Origin: Candidatus Saccharimonadota bacterium
GTDB taxonomy: Bacteria; Patescibacteriota; Saccharimonadia; UBA4664
DNA: 8,255 nt
Reading direction: 5' to 3'
Assembly: GCA_029237755.1 (NCBI GenBank)
Contig: JAQZBT010000036.1
Location: 1 to 8,255 of the forward strand
A program made the position numbers and the translations under genes. Positions 1-6,497 of this stretch are shown here, one piece after another (within the stretch, counting starts at the first letter, position 1; the number at the start of each line of letters is the position of its first letter). The notes below the pieces were generated by a model that had not been told where the DNA came from, searched no databases, and saw only the letters and a list, made by a program, of their open reading frames with translations.

Positions 1-591
1 TCCAGCGAGCGCATGGTCAACCTCATCTCCGACCTTCTCAACGTTTCGCGCCTCCAGGCCGGGCGGTTCATCATCCAGACCAAGCCCACCGACATGGTCA
101 AGATGATCCAGGAAGAAGTGCACCAACTCGAGAGCCACGCCAAAGCTAAAAACATCGCCCTCATCTTCGACGCACCGGCCCGTCCGCTGCCCATCATTGA
201 GATCGACGAAAACAAGACCCGTCAGGTCATCATGAACTTCATCGACAATGCCATCTATTACACCCAAAAAGGTGAAGTCCGCGTCGTCCTCGAGCAGACC
301 TCCGACCTCGTCCGCCTGCGCGTCACAGATACCGGCATCGGCGTACCCAAAGACGCGCAAAAGAAGCTCTTCAGCAAGTTCTTCCGCGCCGGCAACGCCC
401 AGATCGTCCGCCCTGATGGCACCGGTCTGGGGCTCTATTTAGCCAAGCGGGTTGTGGAGGACCAAGGTGGTACAATTATCTTTGAAAGCGTAGAAGGTAA
501 AGGCTCCACATTTGGATTCGAACTACCTATCAAGCCATTTAAGCCAGTCAAAAAAGAGGTAAAGCGTGGCCGACCAGCCCTCCGAAAGTAA
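1..591 (+). CDS. Sensor histidine kinase, C-terminal part (5' end outside window)
   Basis: The reading frame is open from base 1, so the gene starts upstream; 196 residues are visible. They hold the second helix of the dimerisation domain (about 1-45, 'DLLNVSRLQAGRF') and a full HATPase_c domain. That domain has the N box (N79-F-x-x-N83), G1 box (D110-TGIGVP), F box (around F127-F128) and G2 box (139-149, DGTGLGLYLAK). The phospho-acceptor histidine and any sensor domain lie off the window, so the signal is unknown. By family knowledge it autophosphorylates on His using ATP and passes the phosphate to a response regulator, almost certainly the next gene, whose start lies within its last 26 bases. 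The C-terminal tail (about 180-196) is basic and lies after the catalytic domain. The last 120 bases or so are much richer in AT than the rest. The wording of the DHp and G2 regions recalls CPR/Saccharibacteria kinases. Confidence 0.93.
   Translation, partial: SSERMVNLISDLLNVSRLQAGRFIIQTKPTDMVKMIQEEVHQLESHAKAKNIALIFDAPARPLPIIEIDENKTRQVIMNFIDNAIYYTQKGEVRVVLEQTSDLVRLRVTDTGIGVPKDAQKKLFSKFFRAGNAQIVRPDGTGLGLYLAKRVVEDQGGTIIFESVEGKGSTFGFELPIKPFKPVKKEVKRGRPALRK
468..476 (+). promoter_or_regulatory. Possible internal extended -10 promoter inside the kinase gene
   Basis: TGG-TACAAT matches TGn plus 5 of 6 bases of TATAAT. It lies at the start of an AT-rich patch (about 466-565, roughly 40% GC by hand count) within otherwise GC-rich coding sequence. 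No good -35 lies 16-18 bases upstream. If used, a transcript would start near 483 and reach the response regulator gene at 566. This is inference; the patch also encodes ordinary kinase residues. Confidence 0.3.
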
Positions 592-979
592 ACTCATCCT
601 AATCGCGGAAGACGACCCGTTCATTTCGCGTATGTACCAGATCAAGCTGGAAGGTGCCGGTTTCCGGGTGGTCGTCAAAAACAACGGCCGCGACGCGTAC
701 GAGTCCATCAAGGGTGAGCGCCCATCCCTCTGCATCCTCGACATCAACATGCCCGAGCTCACCGGTCTCGAGGTCTTGCAGGCACTTTCCAACGACGGCG
801 TCACGACCAAGGACATGCCCGTCTTTGTGCTCACTAACTCTTCCGAAATCGCTGACCGCAAGAAGGCCCTCTCCTACGGCGCCGAATACCTCGTGAAGGC
901 CGAACTCACACCCCGCCAGGTCCTCAACATGATCGCTGAGAAGCTTCATATTGAAGAGCCGGCGGACAAAGATGCTTGA
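566..979 (+). CDS. Single-domain response regulator (receiver domain)
   Basis: The 137-residue protein is one receiver (REC) domain and little else, with no DNA-binding or enzymatic output domain. Visible landmarks are the acidic pocket E15-D16-D17, the phospho-acceptor D59 in 'CILDINMPELTGLE', T90 in 'VFVLTNSS' and the conserved K111 in 'GAEYLVKAEL'. The start is GTG at 566, supported by an AGAGGT ribosome-binding site at 555-560, five bases upstream. The gene overlaps the kinase gene by 26 bases in another frame, so the pair is probably translationally coupled and cognate. By family analogy it is phosphorylated by the kinase; with no output domain it must act through a protein partner or as a phosphorelay intermediate. 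Its last 8 bases overlap the following membrane-protein gene. Close relatives of this 'AEDDPFISRMY' type are common in CPR genomes (recollection). Confidence 0.95.
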   Translation: MADQPSESKLILIAEDDPFISRMYQIKLEGAGFRVVVKNNGRDAYESIKGERPSLCILDINMPELTGLEVLQALSNDGVTTKDMPVFVLTNSSEIADRKKALSYGAEYLVKAELTPRQVLNMIAEKLHIEEPADKDA

Positions 980-1151
980 AGCGCTCCTCGCGGCCTTCGT
1001 CGCCTTTACGGTGACATTCGTCGGTCTGCGCCTGGTCGAGGCCGGCTACCATTTGGTGCGCCGTTCACCCGACTGGTCTCCGCACTGGGGATCATGGCTC
1101 TTTGCGGTGCTTGTCGGCATCTACACCTTCGTCATGTACTACGGGCGCTAA
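972..1151 (+). CDS. Small two-helix membrane protein, unknown function
   Basis: A 59-residue protein starts at ATG 972, inside the last codons of the response regulator gene (8-base overlap), as in a translationally coupled operon. An in-frame TTG lies further upstream at 951, but the ATG removes an unneeded charged extension and is preferred. Two hydrophobic stretches are visible: residues about 3-23 (LLAAFVAFTVTFVGL...) and about 43-57 (WLFAVLVGIYTFVMYYG). A charged, tryptophan-bearing loop (GYHLVRRSPDWSPHWGSW) separates them. It ends with TAA one base before the stop of the convergent transposase gene. I do not recognise a family. Its position suggests a membrane partner or target for the two-component pair, but that is only inference. 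The overlap, clean hydrophobic pattern and gene order support it as real. Confidence 0.7.
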   Translation: MLEALLAAFVAFTVTFVGLRLVEAGYHLVRRSPDWSPHWGSWLFAVLVGIYTFVMYYGR

Positions 1152-1152
1152 G

Positions 1153-1695
1153 TCAGCGCTGCAGGTGGGCGGGCAGGTTCTCTTCGCAAAAGTTGGCATA
1201 GGCGCGGCGGGAGTGGTCAAAGAGTGCGAGGACTGTGGTGGCGTCTGCGATGCCTGGCGCAGTGTCGACATACTGCTGGTAGCTGGACCAGCGGTAAGTA
1301 CGGAAATCAGTGAACTTGCGCGGGTTCTGGTGGATGTACCGGGTTTCGCAGGCGAGGTGGTGTTCGCTGGTGATGAGGACGGATTGGTAGCGGCCTTGGA
1401 AGAGCCGGCCCGGGGTGCCGTATCGGGAGTTGTATCGCTGAACGTAACTGGATAACAGCGAGCTCATCATATTAGACAGAGGCACAGTGCCGTCCTGGCG
1501 CAGGGCCAAATGGTAGTGGTTAGTCATTAGGCAATAGGCGAATAAGGTTATCTGGTCACGATCGCAAAATTCGTCGAGCTTGGTTAGAAAATGCACTCGG
1601 TCCGAGTCGCGCTTGAAGATCGATGAGCGGTGATGTCCGCGACCGAAAATGTGGAACTCTGCGCCGGATTTAAACTGGCGTAACTGTGTCGGCAT
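1153..1695 (-). CDS. REP-associated tyrosine transposase-like protein (RAYT, Y1/HUH family)
   Basis: The 180-residue protein fits the Transposase_17/Y1_Tnp family. Visible motifs in order are 'FHIFGRGHHRSSIF' (14-27), the metal-binding HUH motif H60-Y-H62 within 'AYCLMTNHYHLAL', 'YVQRYNSRYG...GRLFQGRYQS' (84-105), Y120 in 'YIHQNP' (the likely catalytic tyrosine, by family analogy) and 'YRWSSYQQY' (134-142). All key residues are present and the frame is intact, so it may be active. RAYTs cleave and join single-stranded DNA at REP-like hairpins and are usually single-copy, domesticated genes. The ATG at 1695 is preferred to an in-frame TTG at 1716: the family N-terminus fits, and a TATAAT box lies between the two codons. 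The gene meets the membrane-protein gene tail to tail with one base between stops. It follows purL on the same strand but has its own promoter. No insertion sequence ends or passenger genes were seen. Confidence 0.9.
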   Translation of the reverse strand: MPTQLRQFKSGAEFHIFGRGHHRSSIFKRDSDRVHFLTKLDEFCDRDQITLFAYCLMTNHYHLALRQDGTVPLSNMMSSLLSSYVQRYNSRYGTPGRLFQGRYQSVLITSEHHLACETRYIHQNPRKFTDFRTYRWSSYQQYVDTAPGIADATTVLALFDHSRRAYANFCEENLPAHLQR

Positions 1696-1702
1696 AAAAC
1701 CT

Positions 1703-1711
1703 ATTATACCA
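1703..1711 (-). promoter_or_regulatory. Extended -10 promoter for the RAYT gene, leaderless spacing
   Basis: On the minus strand TGG-TATAAT is a perfect extended -10 element, followed by 7 bases (AGGTTTT) and the ATG at 1695. Transcription would start at or next to the A of the start codon, giving a leaderless mRNA. There is no consensus -35 at normal spacing, which extended -10 promoters tolerate. No Shine-Dalgarno sequence can fit in front of this ATG. Confidence 0.7.
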
Positions 1712-1729
1712 TACAAACACCGAACACTT

Positions 1730-1747
1730 TGACAGGGCGCCCTGTCA
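1730..1747. repeat. 18-bp perfect palindrome upstream of the RAYT promoter
   Basis: TGACAGGGCGCCCTGTCA equals its own reverse complement over all 18 bases. It lies about 34-51 bases upstream of the inferred RAYT transcription start, between that gene and the end of purL. It could be an operator for a dimeric regulator, a REP-like hairpin recognised by the RAYT, or a foldback site at the end of a former element. It is a poor intrinsic terminator because no T-run follows on either strand. Confidence 0.7.
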
Positions 1748-1795
1748 GGCGATTCCTGAAATTATGGTATAGCAATGTCGCCGCGCCTTTTTTAC

Positions 1796-1857
1796 GCCGC
1801 CCCAGCCGCCCAGCCGCCCCTGCCGCCCGAGCCGCCCAGTCGCCCTCGCAACAGCCC
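1796..1857 (-). repeat. GC-rich 9-bp tandem repeat; G-quadruplex motif downstream of purL
   Basis: On the plus strand about five units of GCCGCCCNN (one of them 8 bases long) run from 1796 to 1839, followed by degenerate units to 1857. On the minus strand this gives seven tracts of three or four G. Six of them (within 1800-1845) are separated by loops of 5-6 bases, satisfying the usual G3+N1-7 quadruplex pattern; the seventh is 9 bases away. It starts about 12 bases after the purL stop, so it would lie in the 3' untranslated part of the purL transcript. No ordinary terminator was seen after purL. Confidence 0.6.
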
Positions 1858-1868
1858 AGCCCCAACGC

Positions 1869-4800
1869 CTACCGCCGCGTGCACCAGTCGTACGCGTTCT
1901 GGAACAGCTTCAACCACGGGCTCGCCTTCAGCTCCTGCCACTCTTCCGGCAGATAGGGCCACTGCCACAACTGGTGCGCCAATCGCTCCGGGTGCGGCAT
2001 CATTGCCAGGTGCCGGCCGTCGGGCGAGCACAAAGCCGCGATTCCGCCCGGCGAACCATTCGGATTGGCGGGGTAGGCCGTCGTCGAGATTCCGTCCGCA
2101 CCCACGTAGCGGATCGGCGCCAGGTTGCTATGTTCGATCCGTTCAATCACGCTCGATCCTGCACTCAACCGGCCTTCGCCATGCGCCACCCAGATACCCA
2201 GACTGCTGCCGGCCATGCCTTGCAGCATGATCGCCGGACTCTCCTGGATCGCCACCTGCACAAACCGGCACTCAAACCGCTGTGATTCATTCGTCACCAA
2301 CCGCGGCCGTTCCTTCGTTGAAACGCCGTGCGGCGACACCAGTCCCAGCAACGTCGATAGCTGGGCTCCATTGCAGACGCCGAATGTAAACGTATCGCTG
2401 CGCCGCTGAAAATCAGCAAATTGCCCGGCCAGTTCCCGGTGGTACAAGATTTCACCGGCCCAACCAACGCCCGCGCCCAGCACATCGCCAAACGCGAAAC
2501 CGCCGGCCATCGCCAGTCCGCGGAAGTCCCGCAATGACACCCGGCCCTCCAGCAGGTCCGAAGTGATCACGTCCCAAGCCTCAAACCCGGCCATCTCAAA
2601 CGCTGCCGCCAGTTCGCGGTCACCGTTGGTGCCGACTTCGCGCAGTACTGCCACCTTCGGCTTATTTGGCTTCAGTAGTACCGCCCGCGGAGTGGGCGTC
2701 GGCCTATAAGACAGCTTCCATTCCGGCCGCTGCCGCAGTTGCCGCGCGCCGGTCTCTTCGGCCACCAGGCCCGGGTCGGTCTGGTATCCGTCCAGCCGCG
2801 AGGCCGTCGCTTCCCAGAGCTTGCGCAGCTCCAGCACACCGGCCCGCACTACCGTCCGGCCGCGGTGCCGCACCAGCACTTCGCCGTGCTTCTGTCCGGT
2901 CCGGCCGAGGCGCAGATAGGGGATACCGGCCGCCGCCAAGGCCTGCTTCACGCGTCCGTCCGAGCACTCGATCACCACGCCCGCCTCTTCGGCAAACGCT
3001 CCTGCCAGCGCGTCATGCTCCTCGGGCAGGATCACGTCGCAGCCCCGCACTCCGGAAAACGCCATCTCCAATATAGTCGTAATCAATCCGCCGTCACTGC
3101 GGTCGTGCAGCGAGCGCACCGCTCCATCGGCCACAAGCTGCTGCACCGTCTCAAACGCCCGCGCCAGCAACCCCGCATCTTCCAGGTCCGGGCACTCGTC
3201 ACCCGCCTGTCCGTAGGCCTGCGCCAGTGCAGATCCGCCCAGGCGCGCACGACCACCACCAAGGTCAACCAACAACAACTCGCTGCCCGCCTCTTTGAAG
3301 TCGGGCGTCACCTTTACGCGCACATCGGGCATTGCAGCATATGCCGCTACCACCAGCTCGCGCGGTCCGCGGACCATGCCTTCATCGCTCGAGACCGCCA
3401 GGCTCAGGCTATCCTTGCCGCCGTCGGCCGCCATCCCTAGCTCGGTCATAAATCCGCTCAACGCCACGTAGGCCTGATACATCTCGGCGCCTTCGCCGGG
3501 CTGCCGGGCCGCCGCCATCACGTTCACACTCGCCCGCACCTCCGGCAGCGACGAAATCTTCGCTCCCATCATGTTGGTCACCGCTTCCGCTACCGTCATG
3601 CGGCCCTGAGCCTCCGGCGAGACCAGACCGAGCAGCGCCCGCTCACCGGTGGAGTAAGCGCGTCCCGTGTGCGAATAATAGCTATCGGCCACTGACGAAA
3701 AGTCAGATACCGGCACATGGTCGGGTCCTACGCACTGCTGTTGGGCAACGAGTCCGGTGACGCACCGGTCCACGCCCAGGATCACCGCCCACTTCGAGGC
3801 TACCGCCGGCAACGCCAGTACCTTCTCGAGCGCCGGCATTACCTCCAGGCCGGACGGCAACTTCAGCGGCTTCAGGCTGCGCTCGCGACTGTCCCACCGG
3901 ATCGTCTTGCGCGGCACCTCACCCAATACCTCATCCAGCGGCAGGTCCACCGGCGTCGATCCATCAGCATCGTCATATACTTGCAACTTTCCGTCGCCGG
4001 TCACCTGACCGACCACCGCCATCGGGCAACCTTCCCGGTCACACAGCTTCGCCAGTTTCTCCAGATGGCGCGGCCGCACCAGCACTGCGATGCGCTCCTG
4101 GGACTCGTTGCCCCATAGCTCCAATACCGACAAGCTACTGTCGCCGCTGGGTATCGCCCGCAGCTCGATCCGCGCGCCCTGCGGATCGACAATCTCGGGC
4201 AATGCGTTGGCGTCGCCGCCCGCGCCCAGGTCGTGCGCGCTCACGATCGGCGTAGCCTCACCCAAAGCGATACAGGCATCCACCACCCGGCCGACTACCT
4301 CACCGGTCGCGGGGTCGCCGCGTTGCACTGCGTTGTAGTCGAGCTCGGCCGTGTCCTTCGAGCCTTCGCGCGAGCTGCCCGCGCCGCCGCCCATACCGAT
4401 GCGGTAGGCCGGACCGCCGATCTGCACCACCGCCATACCCGGCGCCGGCGCCTCCACGAGCGCATGTTCTTCACGCATGAACCCGGCCCCCGCCGAGTAC
4501 AAGATTGGCTTGAGATAGGCATAGCGCACATCGCTGATCACTAGGTCCAACGTCCGCAGCCAGCCGCCAATCACCGGCTCACCGAAGCTGTTGCCATAGC
4601 CCCACGCTCCCTGCATCGCGCCCAAAATAATTTCCAGCGGTGTGCGCACGCCGTGCCCCGCGGGCCGGTCGTTGTCCCACCAGTCACCCGTGGCGTAGCC
4701 AACCAAGGATGCAGAAGTCCGACCGCCCCTTCCTACGCTCTGGTTGTCTCGGATGCGGCCGCCTGTGCCTGTAGCTGCGCCCGGGAACGGCGCCACGCCG

Positions 4801-5678
4801 GTAGGGAAGTTGTGCGTCTCGGCCGTCATTGTGTACAAAACTTTCCACGCCACCCCGCGCAATGCACTAGGTGCCGCCGGGTCTTCCGCGATTAGCAGCA
4901 AAGCCCGCGCGCCCTCGATCGCCGACGAGTCGTCGTGGAAAGCGATTACAGAATTCGCCGGGTTGGCCTCGTACGGAGCCTTGATCAAATCCATCAGGCT
5001 CTGCTCCTGTGCGACCCCATCCAGTACAATCTTGGCGCGGAACACATGATGGCGGCAGTGCTCGGAGTTGGCCTGACCAATCTGGAACAGTTCGACGTCG
5101 GTCGGGTTGCGCTTCAAGACGTCACGGAAAATGTGCATGACGTGCTCGACGTCTTCGGCATCCATCGCCATGCCCAGTTCCTTGTCGAGGCGCACCAGCT
5201 CCTGCTCGCCCTTGCCCAGCAGGTCGATCGTCCGCACCTTCTCCGGCTCGGCGCCACTCACGAACGATTCCAGCGGCTCCTCGTAAACTTGCTGCGTCAT
5301 CCGGTCATGCAGAGCTGTCGCCGCATCCCGGCGCTGCTTCTCGCTCAACTCCCCAAACGCATACACGCGCGACCGCTCGATCCGGCTGACCGACTCAAGA
5401 CCCGCCCGGTGCGCAATCTCGGTCGCCGTCGTGCTCCAGGAAGACGCAAAACTCAGCCGCGGCCCGACCTCGATCGTCGTGCCCGTCGGCCGCTCGGCCG
5501 CCTTCGTCCCGTAGGCGCCGCCCAACAAAAAGTCCAGGATCTCGCCCTGGAGGTCATCAAACGTCTTCAGTGTCTCGACGTAATAACAGTCAACTACACT
5601 CTTGGCTTCGACTCCTGTGCTGCTTAGGGCAGTCCTCTCGACACTGGTGATAGCGGACTGACGGTAAATGCGCAGCAT
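1869..5678 (-). CDS. purL: Phosphoribosylformylglycinamidine synthase, large single-chain PurL with fused glutaminase
   Basis: This 1269-residue enzyme makes FGAM from FGAR, ATP and glutamine, step four of de novo IMP synthesis, in the cytosol. The layout is an N-terminal PurS-like and linker part (1-200; EVGPRL at 70-75, LHDRMTQQ at 123-130), then two AIRS-type halves. The first carries NSEHCRH (204-210), ETHNFPTG (287-294), GATGTGGRIRD-like residues (300-311) and GAGGDANAL (486-494). The second carries LPAVASK (623-629), VAQQQCVGP (644-652), DGGKDSLS (752-759) and HDRSDGG (858-864). A class I glutaminase follows (about 1007-1269) with nucleophile C1102 in 'GVCNGAQ' and the H1229/E1231 pair in 'MMPHPER'. 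Length is close to the 1295 or so of enterobacterial PurL. Several blocks recall metazoan PFAS more than E. coli PurL. The ATG at 5678 gives the expected 'MLRIYR' N-terminus and has AGGGGG (5682-5687) only three bases upstream. The frame is intact with all catalytic motifs. Confidence 0.98.
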   Translation of the reverse strand: MLRIYRQSAITSVERTALSSTGVEAKSVVDCYYVETLKTFDDLQGEILDFLLGGAYGTKAAERPTGTTIEVGPRLSFASSWSTTATEIAHRAGLESVSRIERSRVYAFGELSEKQRRDAATALHDRMTQQVYEEPLESFVSGAEPEKVRTIDLLGKGEQELVRLDKELGMAMDAEDVEHVMHIFRDVLKRNPTDVELFQIGQANSEHCRHHVFRAKIVLDGVAQEQSLMDLIKAPYEANPANSVIAFHDDSSAIEGARALLLIAEDPAAPSALRGVAWKVLYTMTAETHNFPTGVAPFPGAATGTGGRIRDNQSVGRGGRTSASLVGYATGDWWDNDRPAGHGVRTPLEIILGAMQGAWGYGNSFGEPVIGGWLRTLDLVISDVRYAYLKPILYSAGAGFMREEHALVEAPAPGMAVVQIGGPAYRIGMGGGAGSSREGSKDTAELDYNAVQRGDPATGEVVGRVVDACIALGEATPIVSAHDLGAGGDANALPEIVDPQGARIELRAIPSGDSSLSVLELWGNESQERIAVLVRPRHLEKLAKLCDREGCPMAVVGQVTGDGKLQVYDDADGSTPVDLPLDEVLGEVPRKTIRWDSRERSLKPLKLPSGLEVMPALEKVLALPAVASKWAVILGVDRCVTGLVAQQQCVGPDHVPVSDFSSVADSYYSHTGRAYSTGERALLGLVSPEAQGRMTVAEAVTNMMGAKISSLPEVRASVNVMAAARQPGEGAEMYQAYVALSGFMTELGMAADGGKDSLSLAVSSDEGMVRGPRELVVAAYAAMPDVRVKVTPDFKEAGSELLLVDLGGGRARLGGSALAQAYGQAGDECPDLEDAGLLARAFETVQQLVADGAVRSLHDRSDGGLITTILEMAFSGVRGCDVILPEEHDALAGAFAEEAGVVIECSDGRVKQALAAAGIPYLRLGRTGQKHGEVLVRHRGRTVVRAGVLELRKLWEATASRLDGYQTDPGLVAEETGARQLRQRPEWKLSYRPTPTPRAVLLKPNKPKVAVLREVGTNGDRELAAAFEMAGFEAWDVITSDLLEGRVSLRDFRGLAMAGGFAFGDVLGAGVGWAGEILYHRELAGQFADFQRRSDTFTFGVCNGAQLSTLLGLVSPHGVSTKERPRLVTNESQRFECRFVQVAIQESPAIMLQGMAGSSLGIWVAHGEGRLSAGSSVIERIEHSNLAPIRYVGADGISTTAYPANPNGSPGGIAALCSPDGRHLAMMPHPERLAHQLWQWPYLPEEWQELKASPWLKLFQNAYDWCTRR

Positions 5679-5681
5679 AAG

Positions 5682-5705
5682 CCCCCTGAATAACTGTCTC
5701 TTATA
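5682..5705 (-). promoter_or_regulatory. Tentative purL promoter -10 and ribosome-binding site
   Basis: On the minus strand TATAAG (5705-5700; five of six bases of TATAAT) lies 21 bases before the purL ATG. AGGGGG (5687-5682) lies three bases before the ATG and could be a tightly spaced Shine-Dalgarno sequence. A TTGACA at 5739-5734 is 28 bases from TATAAG, too far to be its -35. A second box, TATTCA (5692-5687), sits 8 bases before the ATG and would give a leaderless start instead. The leader is too short for a purine riboswitch. Confidence 0.3.
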
Positions 5706-5746
5706 CCTGAGTTTGGCCTCCCGCCTATCTGTTTGTCAATCCATCT

Positions 5747-5790
5747 AAAAACGACGAGCCCCACCGGTAACATGGGGTCGCCGGTGGGGC
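5747..5790 (-). terminator. Intrinsic terminator after the polylysine-tail gene
   Basis: A 10-bp perfect GC-rich stem (GCCCCACCGG at 5758-5767 with CCGGTGGGGC at 5781-5790) encloses a 13-base loop. On the minus strand a run of five T (5751-5747) follows six bases after the stem. There is no T-run on the plus side, so it acts on minus-strand transcription and separates the 5812-6450 gene from purL. Confidence 0.85.
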
Positions 5791-5795
5791 AATTG

Positions 5796-5812
5796 GCGCC
5801 GCTTAGCGGCGT
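5796..5812 (-). other. Second hairpin directly after the stop codon
   Basis: CGCCGC (5797-5802) and GCGGCG (5806-5811) form a 6-bp stem with a TTA loop, extendable by one wobble pair at 5796/5812. It touches the TGA at 5814-5812 and precedes the main terminator hairpin by six bases. It may help pausing or protect the 3' end; it lacks its own T-run. Confidence 0.45.
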
Positions 5813-6450
5813 CAGCTTTTCTTCTTCTTCTTGCTCTTCTTGCGGAGCTCACTCGTGGACCAGTCGGTGTTGAGCTCCGGATGGCCTTCCCGGGTCAGCC
5901 ACTGCTCCAGCAACCGCATACTGGTCAGCGTGAGCTGGGGCAGGACTTGGTGCGCGTCCGCCGTCATTGAGCGCATGGTGTAGACCCTGAGTTGTAGCAG
6001 CTCTTCGAGTGCCTCATCGTCAAGCCCGTAGAACTCATGCGGCATTCGGATGAGCTGGATCAGGTTCCAACGCACCGAGGCGTATTGCTCGGCTCGGTCG
6101 CGCGTCACTGGCTGCTCACCGAAGATGAAGCGCATGAAGACCTTACGGTCATCCTCACTGATCGCGAGCCAGGCTCGCTGCAGTTCAGCAGGGTCTACGA
6201 TTCCGTTTGGCCCCAACTGCTCCAGCGCCGGAGGCGAGTTCAGGATCAGGTCCAGCTGCTCGCGGATGGCTTGCGGCACGAACTGGTCGTCGACCGAGAT
6301 GGATTGGCCGGACAGCAGGGCCTGCAGCGCCGTCTTGACGTGCGCCAGTTGAATCAACGGATCGCGGTCATTGAGCCGGCGCAGAATCGCTTCCATCTGC
6401 TGGTGGACTCTGCGGTAGACGAAGGGACTGAGCTCTCGTCCTGAGGGCAT
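5812..6450 (-). CDS. Uncharacterised helical protein with polylysine C-terminus
   Basis: I do not recognise this 212-residue protein. It is mostly charged and leucine-rich with an alpha-helical look, has no signal peptide or membrane segment, and has only one histidine-glutamate patch (PHEFYGLDDEALEELLQL, 137-154) that stands out. It ends in a lysine-rich tail (204-211, KKSKKKKK then S), which might bind nucleic acid or acidic membranes, but no DNA-binding fold is evident. The start at 6450 is chosen over an in-frame TTG at 6498: AGAGGAG lies at the right distance before the 6450 ATG, while the inferred -10 box overlaps 6498. It has a good promoter (6498-6526) overlapping the purD promoter on the other strand, and a strong terminator, so it is a single-gene transcription unit. 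The tail is encoded by an AAG-rich run (about 5815-5842). A link to purine synthesis is not shown. Confidence 0.85.
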   Translation of the reverse strand: MPSGRELSPFVYRRVHQQMEAILRRLNDRDPLIQLAHVKTALQALLSGQSISVDDQFVPQAIREQLDLILNSPPALEQLGPNGIVDPAELQRAWLAISEDDRKVFMRFIFGEQPVTRDRAEQYASVRWNLIQLIRMPHEFYGLDDEALEELLQLRVYTMRSMTADAHQVLPQLTLTSMRLLEQWLTREGHPELNTDWSTSELRKKSKKKKKS

Positions 6451-6497
6451 CGCGGCTCCTCTCTGGTACGGCCGCCCTGATGGCGGCAAGTTGCACA

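Larger units (their letters stand above)
1701..1772. repeat. Imperfect inverted repeat bracketing the palindrome
   Basis: Positions 1701-1713 (CTATTATACCATA) and 1763-1772 (TATGGTATAG) are inverted copies of one another, apart from a 3-base TAT insertion in the left copy. The 18-bp palindrome lies between them. The left copy contains the RAYT -10 box. The arrangement may be a relic of a RAYT target site or two opposed promoter-like boxes. AT-rich promoter motifs can match by chance, so confidence is low. Confidence 0.35.

Noticed and set aside
1102..1455. Plus-strand frame opposite the RAYT gene.
   Set aside because: It lies antisense to conserved transposase motifs and overlaps the membrane gene in another frame, so it is a shadow.
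1730..1747. The 18-bp palindrome as an intrinsic terminator of purL.
   Set aside because: No T-run follows on the minus strand, and the symmetrical, loop-free shape fits a protein-binding or REP-like site better.
1775..2230. Plus-strand frame starting at ATG 1775 near a promoter-like TATGGTATAG.
   Set aside because: Its Pro/Ala/Arg-rich product comes from the GC-rich repeat and then from the antisense of the purL 3' end; nothing supports it as a protein.
2739..5627. Long plus-strand open frames opposite purL, including ones of about 230 residues at 2739-3440 and 4935-5627.
   Set aside because: They are antisense to a fully conserved enzyme, are rich in Arg/His/Ala/Pro, show no known motif, and are expected from GC-rich codon bias.
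5734..5739. A perfect TTGACA on the minus strand upstream of purL.
   Set aside because: The nearest -10-like box is 28 bases away, beyond workable spacing, so I do not call it the purL -35.
5679..5746. A purine riboswitch or other structured leader before purL.
   Set aside because: Only 68 bases separate the terminator from the ATG, and the likely transcript start is far closer, leaving no room for a known riboswitch.
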